DNA of 64,000 nucleotides from positions 62,001-126,000 of the forward strand of contig CAMTXO010000002.1 in assembly GCA_947085845.1 (NCBI GenBank). The letters are read 5' to 3'. Positions 42,888 through 49,735 of the stretch are shown here, in pieces. The stretch is from JACPYF01 sp947085845 (GTDB lineage Bacteria > Patescibacteriota > Saccharimonadia > Saccharimonadales > Saccharimonadaceae). The notes beneath the pieces were generated by a model, which saw nothing but the letters and a program-made list of their open reading frames with translations, was not told the origin of the DNA and ran no database searches. Positions within the stretch are counted from its first letter, which is position 1, and every line of letters begins with the position of its first letter. Position numbers and translations under genes: made by a program.

Positions 42888-43265
42888 TTATGCTTTTTCG
42901 TGCATGCGCGCTAGCCTAGAATCTACGGCTTTTTGTATCTTTTCATCAGACCAGCCGCGTTTTTTGAGCTCGTCCTTAATTTTTCCGGCAAGTGCTGTGC
43001 GAAAGTCTTCCCTAGTTTTAAACCCGTGCCTTTTGAGCACTTGATCAAAATTGGTAGTTTTTAGTTCCTCTCTAAGTTGTTCTATCGAAATTCCTAGTAA
43101 GCTGGCGGTGAGTTCGAGCTTTCGGTCGTGTCGACGGGTAATTTTTTCTATCCTGGACTCTCGACGCGTCCCATCACCTCCTGTAGCCGAGGCAAGCCCG
43201 CTACTACTGAGTGTTAGCGCCGTTACTATTAGCAGGCTAACTAGTGTTTTTGTTGCAATTTTCAT
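42888..43265 (-). CDS. Small secreted protein with signal peptide
   Basis: A 125-residue protein. Residues 1-29 are a signal peptide (MKIATKTLVSLLIVTALTLS then SSGLASA, cleavage likely after A27). The mature part is strongly basic/charged and helical, with two similar segments: SLLGISIEQLREELKTTNFDQVL and a later KDELKKRGWSDEKIQKAVDS (the first quoted in part as GISIEQLREELK). I chose ATG 43265 because AAAGGAG precedes it by seven bases and the signal peptide starts there; the longer frame crosses the upstream hairpin. An extended promoter with TATAAT (43311-43306) lies about 40 bp upstream. Function unknown. Confidence 0.75.
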   Translation of the reverse strand: MKIATKTLVSLLIVTALTLSSSGLASATGGDGTRRESRIEKITRRHDRKLELTASLLGISIEQLREELKTTNFDQVLKRHGFKTREDFRTALAGKIKDELKKRGWSDEKIQKAVDSRLARMHEKA

Positions 43266-43315
43266 ATCGTACTCCTTTCTTATTAGATAAGACTGGTGTA
43301 CTACTATTATATCGC

Positions 43316-43346
43316 GCAAAAAGCACAAAAAGCTTGTGCTTTTTGC
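43316..43346. terminator. Perfect 13-bp inverted repeat, probable terminator
   Basis: GCAAAAAGCACAA (43316-43328) and TTGTGCTTTTTGC (43334-43346) pair perfectly around AAAGC. It lies between the stop of the 43360-43902 gene and the promoter of the 42888-43265 gene. A similar half-copy (GCAAAAAGCACAAGCTT) occurs at about 43928-43944 beyond the flavin reductase gene. Confidence 0.7.
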
Positions 43347-43359
43347 AACAAAAACCAAA

Positions 43360-43902
43360 TTAAACTGTTGGTGTAGGTGTTTGTTCTTCGCTAGGTGTGG
43401 TATCTGCTGCAGGTAGTGGATTCACCATAGGGTCAACTGGAGGTTGTGGTATTTCACTAGCTGGAGCTGCTGGTGCTGGTTCATCCGGTGCAATAGGTAG
43501 TGGAGGAAGCGAATTGATAGCTTCATCAACTTTTGAAACATCAGCCTGAGGAACGTCTTCTGATACTGGGGCTGAGTCTGTGCTTGCTATTGTACTTTCA
43601 TCTGGACCATTGATAGGCGGAAGTGGCTGCTCGTCAACAATTGGAGCGGATGGCTCTGGCACAAAAGGTGCAGGCTCTGGAGCGACTTCTACGGCAGGAA
43701 TAGACGGGGTATCATCTCCGAAGCTGGTTGCTGGAGCTGAAAAATCAGTTGCAACAGGATCACTTGGAGCTACGGGTGTTGGGTCTGGGGTTGATGCCGG
43801 CGGTGTTGGAACTGGAGCGTCTTGTTTTTTGCTACCTCCGAAAAGTTTTGCCCAAAAGCTTTGTTTTTGTTCTGGCTGGGGGTTTTGTGTATTTGAATCC
43901 AT
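43360..43902 (-). CDS. Low-complexity Pro/Ala/acidic protein
   Basis: A 180-residue protein beginning MDSNTQNPQPEQKQSFWAKLFGGSKK, in which only residues about 15-25 (SFWAKLFGGSK) look like a short amphipathic membrane-binding helix. The rest is made of proline-, alanine-, aspartate- and glutamate-rich stretches (TPPASTPDPTPVAPSDP, PEPAPFVPEPSAP) and ends TPSEEQTPTPTV. It is probably intrinsically disordered. No signal peptide and no cysteines. Function unknown; such proteins can act as spacers or scaffolds at the membrane. Confidence 0.65.
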   Translation of the reverse strand: MDSNTQNPQPEQKQSFWAKLFGGSKKQDAPVPTPPASTPDPTPVAPSDPVATDFSAPATSFGDDTPSIPAVEVAPEPAPFVPEPSAPIVDEQPLPPINGPDESTIASTDSAPVSEDVPQADVSKVDEAINSLPPLPIAPDEPAPAAPASEIPQPPVDPMVNPLPAADTTPSEEQTPTPTV

Positions 43903-43947
43903 AATGCTATAAACATATCAGATACAAGCAAAAAGCACAAGCTTTAA

Positions 43948-44511
43948 CTATTGATTAATCTTTTTTCGTATGGATTTAAACTCTTCGGACCAAAAGCCGA
44001 TCTCATCTATCAACGAGGCCGCACTGGTACTATGGTGTTCGTCAGGATTAAACTTGCCTTCAGTATCGAAATGATCCCAAGGCGCAACTATAGAGACCTG
44101 GGTTCGCAAATCGTATTGATGAAATTGTGCAGCCACTTGTCGTAATTGCTCGACCGCTCTGTGGCCACCAATAACACCATAACTAACATAACCTACCGGC
44201 TTGTATTGCCACTCTTTGTTTAGGAAATCTATGGCGTTTTTGAAACTACCAGCAATAGCGTGGTTGTACTCTGGCGTGACAAATATATATCCGTCAAACT
44301 CGGCTATCTTTTTACCCCATTTTTGTGTATGTTCGTGTGTTTCCGCACCTGGATGAGGCTCATCCAATATCGGTAGCTTGTAATCAATCAAGTCGACTAG
44401 CTCAAACTCTGTTTTTTCTGATTGATCAGCTTTTTCATAGAACCAATCTGCTACTTTTTTGCCAACCCTATTCGGTCGTGTTGAGCCTACTATTATTGCT
44501 ACTTTTGCCAT
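43948..44511 (-). CDS. NADPH-dependent FMN reductase (flavodoxin-like)
   Basis: A 187-residue flavodoxin-fold oxidoreductase. Visible are the FMN phosphate loop IVGSTRPNRVGKKVADWF at the N-terminus, FVTPEYNHAIAGSFKNAIDFL (flavin ring contact, near 78), and VSYGVIGGHRAVEQLRQV. It is similar to azoreductase/chromate-reductase type NADPH:FMN reductases. It is divergent from the HxlR-type regulator at 44583, a common pairing for redox- or toxin-responsive genes, so regulation by that protein is likely. A purine-rich GAGGGGGA precedes the ATG. Confidence 0.93.
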   Translation of the reverse strand: MAKVAIIVGSTRPNRVGKKVADWFYEKADQSEKTEFELVDLIDYKLPILDEPHPGAETHEHTQKWGKKIAEFDGYIFVTPEYNHAIAGSFKNAIDFLNKEWQYKPVGYVSYGVIGGHRAVEQLRQVAAQFHQYDLRTQVSIVAPWDHFDTEGKFNPDEHHSTSAASLIDEIGFWSEEFKSIRKKINQ

Positions 44512-44582
44512 GCTTCCCCCTCTGTGGTAATATTTAGTTATAACTATAAAATGTATAGTACTATATAAAGTATAGCAGAATT

Positions 44583-44912
44583 ATGAATAATAAAACAACT
44601 ACAATTTCTACACCGCTTTGTAACGAAGTTAGCGCAGCAGCACATACACTTGGGCACAAGTGGAATGCTGAAATTTTATATGTTCTAAGCGTCAGCCCTC
44701 AACGCTTCTGTCAAATCCAACGAGGTGTTGGTGGCGTTAACCCTCGTACTCTTTCTGCACGCCTCGATGGCCTTGAGCAAGAAAACATTATCTCTCGACA
44801 ACCAATGGAAGATTGCGCCGGCGATCAGTACCAACTAGAACAAAAGGGACGCGACCTTTTACCTGCTATTGAAGCGATGACAAACTGGGGCAAAAAATAC
44901 ACTACTCGCTAA
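44583..44912 (+). CDS. HxlR-family winged-helix transcriptional regulator
   Basis: A 109-residue MarR/HxlR-type DNA-binding protein: TPLCNEVSAAAHTLGHKWNAE at the N-terminus, with the conserved family cysteine (C13), FCQIQRGVGGVNPRTLSARL (recognition region, near 41) and LTE-like wing LEQENIISRQ. HxlR proteins often sense aldehydes or quinones via that cysteine. ATG 44583 is 6 nt below TATAGC (44571-44576), so it is likely leaderless. It is divergent from the flavin reductase gene and its 3' end overlaps the convergent PLP enzyme gene by 11 bp. Confidence 0.93.
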   Translation: MNNKTTTISTPLCNEVSAAAHTLGHKWNAEILYVLSVSPQRFCQIQRGVGGVNPRTLSARLDGLEQENIISRQPMEDCAGDQYQLEQKGRDLLPAIEAMTNWGKKYTTR

Positions 44913-46053
44913 AGAGCGCTTCAGCGCAGGCTTCGGCAAGCTCCTGGCCGTTAGTCTCTGACCCGACAGCTACTCTAACTGCAGCGATATTTTCATCTGC
45001 AACTATTCTAGTATGGTCAAAGCCAAAGCTCTGACCAAGTCTTGCATGTCGTCTGACTTCTGGGTTTGACCACAGTCGTTCGGCAATCTCGTATTGATCT
45101 ATTTTTGAACTCTCAATATAGACTACGGGCGAACCACCATCTGGATATTGGGCTCTATATAGCTGATGATTGTCGTGGCTTGGAATATTTGGATGGTTAA
45201 TACAAAACGGCGCATCATTGGGCTTGAGCTCGGCTAGTCTTGTGGCAAATTCTCCAGTATTGCGCTGCAAGGCATGATTTCTTACATCAAAGGCCTCGTG
45301 GTTCAGTGGTAATAGTTCGTCAATCTTTTCTAAATGCTCTGGACCTGGCAGGCTACCTCTATTTCTACGGTAACGTCTCAACCAGTCGACAAGCTGAAGG
45401 TCTTTTGTGTATGCAACCCCAAGCAGCGCTTTATTAAATGTATATGATTTTGTTCCACTCTCGACAGCTATTATTCTGTCGTCTTTCGTTAGCTGTTCAC
45501 CAAGTGGATAGCCAGTCGACAACGGCAGAGTATGGTCTAATACTATGGTTGTATTACCTCCGGCATCACGATTGACGTCGATTAGAGCTTCGACATCGAG
45601 CACTGGAACGCCCGTATAGTTAGCAACTGTTTCTGCTACAAATACATCTGGTCGCCTGTCCTCTATTATGCGTTTTACTTCGTTCGCATCACCACTATCA
45701 AAATAGATCACTTTCGCCCTTTTATCTCTTATGAAGTGTTCGATATATTTTTTCGTTTGAGTGTACGTTTCTGCCGAACAAGCTAGTGTAATTTCCTCAG
45801 ACTCGGCAACATGCAAAGCAACATCTACCGCGTCGGTCACAGCCGACATACCTGAATTGTACGACAAAATATTTTCAGGCTTCACACCTGCTAAACCTGC
45901 GAGTCTTTTCTCTACTTGGCCAAGTAGCACTGATCCATCCCTGTGATATAGATCTACATGCTCAAATTTTGCCTTTGCCTCAAGCCCAATTTTTAAACTT
46001 TCGACTGATTCAAAATCTGCGACCACACTACTGCTCGTACTTTTTTCCGTCAT
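44902..46053 (-). CDS. Cys/Met-metabolism PLP-dependent enzyme (cystathionine synthase/lyase-like)
   Basis: A 383-residue fold-type I PLP enzyme of the trans-sulfuration family (cystathionine gamma-synthase, beta/gamma-lyase, methionine gamma-lyase). PLP-ring region YNSGMSAVTDAVDVAL, aspartate in VLDHTLPLSTGYPL, and the Schiff-base lysine in VESGTKSYTFNKALLG (family S-x-T-K-x-x-x-G). The sequence is divergent: the usual GHSD after the lysine is replaced by YTFNKAL. It lies 7 bp downstream of a CysH-like gene and both are behind a SAM-I riboswitch, which argues for methionine or cysteine synthesis or salvage. The exact reaction is not decidable from sequence. Confidence 0.85.
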   Translation of the reverse strand: MTEKSTSSSVVADFESVESLKIGLEAKAKFEHVDLYHRDGSVLLGQVEKRLAGLAGVKPENILSYNSGMSAVTDAVDVALHVAESEEITLACSAETYTQTKKYIEHFIRDKRAKVIYFDSGDANEVKRIIEDRRPDVFVAETVANYTGVPVLDVEALIDVNRDAGGNTTIVLDHTLPLSTGYPLGEQLTKDDRIIAVESGTKSYTFNKALLGVAYTKDLQLVDWLRRYRRNRGSLPGPEHLEKIDELLPLNHEAFDVRNHALQRNTGEFATRLAELKPNDAPFCINHPNIPSHDNHQLYRAQYPDGGSPVVYIESSKIDQYEIAERLWSNPEVRRHARLGQSFGFDHTRIVADENIAAVRVAVGSETNGQELAEACAEALFSE

Positions 46054-46060
46054 ACTGCCA

Positions 46061-46717
46061 CTACCTATATTCTGAAGTTAGTAATTGACATTCCTTTTTC
46101 TGGCTCGAACCTTTTGTCGGATCGAAATAGTCATCGTTTTTAGGAAAATTGCAAACTTTGAGGTAATGGTCTATGTCCTGTTCTGTCATACCTAGTAGCG
46201 AATTGATCACTAAAACAGAACCTTTTTTTTGAACAACTGGTACATTTTCTCTCTCGGGGGTTTGCCAGCTCATAGCTCCAGACAAATATGCAATCGGTTG
46301 TAAATCATTTATCATTTCTTGAAACGGTTCGACTTTCACTTTACGTTGAAATTCCGCAAAAGCTTCAGTACCTTCTAGTGGAATCTCTAACTTCGGTGCT
46401 TTGAAGGTAATAACATTCAAATTGAATTCTTTTGTATACCACTCGGCCAATTCTTTCGTTCTTTCTGTTTCGTAGCCGTGCTGGATATTCACAACTTTAA
46501 TATCTGGGGCAACACTGCTTCCTACCTGCAGTAGAAATGGTGCTGTCGGACCAAAAGAAGTCGCTAATACAAGGTTATCTCCAAAAAGCTCATGAGCTTT
46601 TTCGATCCTTTGCATAGGGTTGAGCCGAGTAAATTCACTATTGAGCTTGGCTAGCTCAAAGTCTATTACATTATCTTCAAAACCCCCACTAGCTTTTGGC
46701 GATGTTTCTTTTGACAT
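46061..46717 (-). CDS. PAPS/APS reductase-like (CysH-type) protein with altered C-terminal motif
   Basis: A 218-residue adenine nucleotide alpha-hydrolase-fold protein. The PP-loop-like segment reads LVLATSFGPTAPFLLQV (near 45), followed by IKVVNIQHGYETERTKELAEWY, as in CysH proteins (family: VxxxDTGxxFxET). The C-terminal KECGLH motif of assimilatory reductases is present only as KKECQLL, so the cysteine remains but its context is changed; no FeS cysteine pairs are seen. It may be a divergent reductase or a sulfurtransferase. ATG 46717 is used because the upstream part of the longer frame is the riboswitch; GGAGAAAGGA lies 5-14 bases upstream, within the expression-platform hairpin. Confidence 0.8.
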   Translation of the reverse strand: MSKETSPKASGGFEDNVIDFELAKLNSEFTRLNPMQRIEKAHELFGDNLVLATSFGPTAPFLLQVGSSVAPDIKVVNIQHGYETERTKELAEWYTKEFNLNVITFKAPKLEIPLEGTEAFAEFQRKVKVEPFQEMINDLQPIAYLSGAMSWQTPERENVPVVQKKGSVLVINSLLGMTEQDIDHYLKVCNFPKNDDYFDPTKGSSQKKECQLLTSEYR

Positions 46718-46769
46718 AAAAATATCCTTTCTCCATTGTCCGGAAAAAGGATACTGAGATGACTCATAA
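46718..46769 (-). promoter_or_regulatory. Expression platform of the SAM riboswitch
   Basis: On the minus strand TATCCTTTTTCC (46753-46742) pairs over 12 positions with GGAGAAAGGATA (46734-46723), loop GGACAAT, and five U residues (46722-46718) lead directly into the AUG at 46717. The 3' arm contains the ribosome binding site. The hairpin can therefore act as an intrinsic terminator, as a sequestering helix, or both. Confidence 0.8.
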
Positions 46770-46867
46770 AATATCTTCTTCCGAAAAATCGGAACTAGAT
46801 GTAGCACCCAACTAAAAGGGTTGCTGGCAGGTCATCGGGCTAGGTCCCTAACTGCGCTCTTGATATT
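46770..46867 (-). ncRNA. SAM-I (S-box) riboswitch aptamer
   Basis: Read on the minus strand, the 98 nt fit the S-box layout. P1: AATATC (46867-46862) with GATATT (46775-46770). Conserved CAAGAG follows P1. P2: GCAG/CTGC enclosing AGGGACCTAGCCCGATGA, the signature core. P3: GCAACCC with GGGTGC. P4: TTCCG/CGGAA around ATTTT. AAGAAGATATT closes P1. The genes controlled are a CysH-like protein and a trans-sulfuration-type PLP enzyme, as expected for a methionine/cysteine SAM-responsive unit. High SAM should turn expression off through the 46718-46769 hairpin. Confidence 0.9.
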
Positions 46868-46886
46868 AAATTGTTAATGTATATCC

Positions 46887-46915
46887 ATCCTAGCATTCAG
46901 TACGCCTAATATCAA
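46887..46915 (-). promoter_or_regulatory. Promoter of the SAM riboswitch transcript
   Basis: Minus-strand TTGATA (46915-46910), 17-bp spacer, TAGGAT (46892-46887) preceded by TGc. The start would be near 46880, just before the aptamer. Confidence 0.65.
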
Positions 46916-46952
46916 GATATTTTATTAAAGACGCGAGGAGTATACTTAGAAT

Positions 46953-47531
46953 ATGACGGAACATTCAGACACTCCACTAGTGGTTCGCAACCCCATAGAG
47001 CAACCTCAAGACATACCACAACACAAAAAAATATTCGATGAATTTATAGCAGAAGCAGTTCACAGTAGCTACATTTTAGATTATTTATTTCAGTGTTATC
47101 CTGACCTTCGTCTTTCTCCAAGCAACGTGGATGGTAGCGAGCAGGCGCTACGTGTAGAAATAGATCATGGCTCTAAACTAGCGGAAGAAATAGATTGGCT
47201 GGGTGGCGGTTTTTGCAATGAAAGAATTTCTTTTACAGTGGAGACAGACGGTTCTCTACATCGAGTTATAGAAATATTTCCCAAAAAAAATCCTCGTAAA
47301 ATAAATTCTCGTTACATTCACGCAAACTTAGGTACGGGAAAAGCGAGAGAGTTTACCAACTACGTCATGGACGAGCCGTGGGAAAACCTTGAAGATATTT
47401 TGCCATTTTTGGAAATAGACGATGAAGAAAGACAAGAAATAGCAAACTTACATCGTGGCTTTAGACACAAATATTTTGTTGCAAACTCTGCCTTAGCACA
47501 AAGCCCAGCAATCGGCGACAGTTCAGACTAG
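46953..47531 (+). CDS. Hypothetical protein, 192 aa
   Basis: Not recognised. A soluble acidic protein with no signal or membrane segments; the middle (about 45-130) looks mixed alpha/beta, and the C-terminal 25 residues are probably disordered. TATACT (46941-46946) ends 6 nt before the ATG, so it is predicted leaderless. Divergent from the riboswitch operon. It lies 70 bp upstream of another unknown protein on the same strand. Confidence 0.75.
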   Translation: MTEHSDTPLVVRNPIEQPQDIPQHKKIFDEFIAEAVHSSYILDYLFQCYPDLRLSPSNVDGSEQALRVEIDHGSKLAEEIDWLGGGFCNERISFTVETDGSLHRVIEIFPKKNPRKINSRYIHANLGTGKAREFTNYVMDEPWENLEDILPFLEIDDEERQEIANLHRGFRHKYFVANSALAQSPAIGDSSD

Positions 47532-47601
47532 AGTTTTTGGACCACTTCTGGCACAATAGAACTTAGTAAGTCGGGTGGTGTAAATAGGAGGAAGTGTTGC
47601 A

Positions 47602-48321
47602 ATGAAAGAACCCGAAATCTCAACAAGAATAACTGAGTTAAAAAATGAATTTCAGGAAGAAACCGATAAAAAGTTAGCTCAATTTGACCAACACGGCGAA
47701 AGACTCATGGCCCTGGAAAGTGAGTTTGGATTTGACCTAGATGTCGCAACAGATATCTATGGCGACACACTTCTCGACCCAAATGACCCCGAAAAGGTGG
47801 TTGAGCAATGGGCAAATTTGCTAGGAGCAATAAAGGAGAACCCTGGCAAACCTTTAGTACTTATCAGAGAAACTTCTATTCCGACGAACATTAATGTTAA
47901 TAGTCACTTCCCAGCTCTAAAACATAGCAATAAAGACGTTGAGGCTGCGCTGATCCCAAACGTTAGTCTAGATAACTTTTCATATCACCCTGCAAGTGAG
48001 GACAAACAAGCATATATTGCAATTACTGCTAAAGACATTAGGCTACACTCGCCTTTTCCTAGGGGCGAAATGAAGAGAGGCTTTGTGTACTCATCAGAAG
48101 ACGAAGATTCAGTGATTGTCGCAAACGAAAAAGATTTGGTGACATTTTACCGTGCAGACAGTCTCTGTATTACTGATAATGATTGTCATACTCTATACGA
48201 CCCGTCATGGCAATCAGCACGTGGACTTGTTGATAGCATATCTCAGGACCTCTCTTCACTTTCTACTCGTTTCTTTAACCCACTCAGGCATTTGGAGAAA
48301 GTAGATTCACAGAAAACTTAG
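47602..48321 (+). CDS. Hypothetical protein, 239 aa
   Basis: Not recognised. Soluble, acidic; an N-terminal coiled-coil-like helix (about 5-40, NEFQEETDKKLAQFDQHGERL) precedes an alpha/beta region with no familiar motif. AGGAGG lies about 10 bases upstream of ATG 47602, a slightly long spacing, and there is no better start in frame. Located between the 46953 gene and tRNA-Gln, in a stretch where no gene has an assignable function. Confidence 0.72.
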   Translation: MKEPEISTRITELKNEFQEETDKKLAQFDQHGERLMALESEFGFDLDVATDIYGDTLLDPNDPEKVVEQWANLLGAIKENPGKPLVLIRETSIPTNINVNSHFPALKHSNKDVEAALIPNVSLDNFSYHPASEDKQAYIAITAKDIRLHSPFPRGEMKRGFVYSSEDEDSVIVANEKDLVTFYRADSLCITDNDCHTLYDPSWQSARGLVDSISQDLSSLSTRFFNPLRHLEKVDSQKT

Positions 48322-48378
48322 CTTGTCTTCATTTCTTTGCTATAATAACTCCTGTTAATAGGGATTTAGTTTAGTATA

Positions 48379-48475
48379 TTTGTCTTGGCTTTAGTAGGGT
48401 GTGGCCAAGTGGTAAGGCAACGGGTTCTGGTCCCGTGATCGGGGGTTCGAATCCCTCCACCCTAGCCAAGACAAA
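48379..48475. repeat. 12-bp inverted repeat flanking tRNA-Gln
   Basis: TTTGTCTTGGCT (48379-48390) is the exact reverse complement of AGCCAAGACAAA (48464-48475). The right arm begins in the tRNA's last acceptor base and includes its discriminator and CCA. In the precursor this would stack an extra helix of about 11 bp on the acceptor stem, with the TTAG bases bulged. Confidence 0.75.
48395..48468 (+). tRNA. tRNA-Gln (anticodon CUG), CCA encoded
   Basis: Cloverleaf read by eye: acceptor TAGGGTG (48395-48401)/CACCCTA (48458-48464), discriminator G, encoded CCA (48466-48468); anticodon stem ACGGG/CCCGT with loop TTCTGGT, anticodon CTG; T-stem GGGGG/CCCTC (one G-U) with loop TTCGAAT. It reads CAG codons. 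If GlnRS is absent, Gln-tRNA would be made through GluRS and the GatCAB encoded at 12099-15655. Confidence 0.95.
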
Positions 48476-48501
48476 TAGATTAATCTTGAAAGTTTATATT
48501 T

Positions 48502-49158
48502 ATGAAAAGAATAAATTACGATGAAGTGCGTGAAGCATGGATAAAGCATGGTAACGCTGAAGGAAAGCTATGGCTAAGTCATATAGATGACAAGGGTGTC
48601 ACTATCCTTAATATATGGGCTAGAAAAAAGGCTCCACTTTTCGAACAAGCGGAATTACTTTTTAATATTTTTTCTTACTTAAATTGGCTAGCCCACATTG
48701 ATCTACGCGAATATAGATATGTAAGTGAGAAGGATATGGTTACTTGGCTACAAGATATGACACATTGGCCGCCAGAAGTTGTCGAGACATTTTGGTTTTG
48801 CCTAAGAAATCCAATCATGCACACAGGGAGGACCTCTCTTTTTTCAGATTATGAAAGAGGATCTACAAATAAACTTAAACTATTTGGGGTTTTACACCCT
48901 GACCTAACTTTTGATCCAAAAGGGTTCCAATCTGTTGAGTACAAGCCGAATGATTCTCAAGATGGTTGGTTGAATAACAACCTTTCGGATGATCCAAAAA
49001 AAATTGAAGTTACTTTTTATCTACCAGGAATAAGGCGAAAACTCGATAAAATTCTCGATGCTACTATGCAAAACATAGCTCGTGCCGACAATAACTCAAT
49101 CTCTTCTCTGGAAAAAGTAAATAGGAAGATACTCGCCTTTCGTATTATTGGTAATTAA
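48502..49158 (+). CDS. Hypothetical protein with HEPN-like motif
   Basis: A 218-residue helical protein with no membrane segment. At about residue 100-112 it reads FWFCLRNPIMHTGR: RNPIMH fits the Rx4H motif of HEPN domains, and the R-N-P-x-x-H-T/S-G phrase is common in uncharacterised HEPN-like proteins from defence or accessory loci. Upstream helices (residues 45-95, rich in aromatic residues) fit the helical bundle around this motif. It begins 27 bp after the repeat that flanks tRNA-Gln. No cognate MNT/toxin-antitoxin partner is adjacent. RNase function is a possibility, not shown. Confidence 0.7.
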   Translation: MKRINYDEVREAWIKHGNAEGKLWLSHIDDKGVTILNIWARKKAPLFEQAELLFNIFSYLNWLAHIDLREYRYVSEKDMVTWLQDMTHWPPEVVETFWFCLRNPIMHTGRTSLFSDYERGSTNKLKLFGVLHPDLTFDPKGFQSVEYKPNDSQDGWLNNNLSDDPKKIEVTFYLPGIRRKLDKILDATMQNIARADNNSISSLEKVNRKILAFRIIGN

Positions 49159-49199
49159 CAGATTTAGTTTGACCCACTTACTTCTGATACAATAATCGA

Positions 49200-49730
49200 A
49201 TGGATCAGATCATCATTCAGGGAATTGGCTACATCGCACTTATTTTTGTTATCCTGTCTTTTCAGAACAACAACAGAGTCAAACTACTACTATTTATGCT
49301 GACTGGGATTCTTTTGTTTGTAATTCACTACGCACTTCTGGGCGCATGGACCGGTTCGCTAATGAACCTCATCGAAGCTGGTGTGGTATTTGTAGCATAC
49401 AAAAAAGATACTAGTTCGTGGGCTCAAAAAAAATATTGGCCCTATATATTTATTGCATTGTTTGTAGTAGCAAGCGCATTAGTTGCAAAATCTCTGGTGG
49501 ATATCCTGCCTGCAATTGCGCAAATTTTCGGCACAATCGCAGTTTGGCAAACTAACCCTAGGGCCATCAGATTTATCATGCTGGTTCCGCGTCCACTATG
49601 GCTTACGTATAACTTCGCAGTTGGATCATATGCTGGAACGATTGCAGAACTATTCATACTAGCTTCGGTTATGGTTGGCATTGTACGCTTTGATATTTTG
49701 AAAAAATCAAAAAAACGTAAAAAGAAGTAG
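49200..49730 (+). CDS. YgjV-like inner membrane protein
   Basis: A 176-residue membrane protein with five or six helices. The opening GYIALIFVILSFQNNNRVKLLLFMLTG, then FVIHYALLGAWTGSLMNLIE (quoted in pieces within the family pattern) matches the YgjV/Imp-YgjV family of unknown function. Basic C-terminus KKSKKRKKK. An extended -10 TGaTACAAT (49188-49193) ends 6 nt before the ATG, implying a leaderless mRNA. Convergent with the methyltransferase gene. Confidence 0.85.
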   Translation: MDQIIIQGIGYIALIFVILSFQNNNRVKLLLFMLTGILLFVIHYALLGAWTGSLMNLIEAGVVFVAYKKDTSSWAQKKYWPYIFIALFVVASALVAKSLVDILPAIAQIFGTIAVWQTNPRAIRFIMLVPRPLWLTYNFAVGSYAGTIAELFILASVMVGIVRFDILKKSKKRKKK

Positions 49731-49735
49731 TTGGT

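Noticed and set aside
46718..46807. 30-residue extension of the CysH-like frame
   Set aside because: It runs through the SAM riboswitch and its expression platform; the ribosome site supports ATG 46717.
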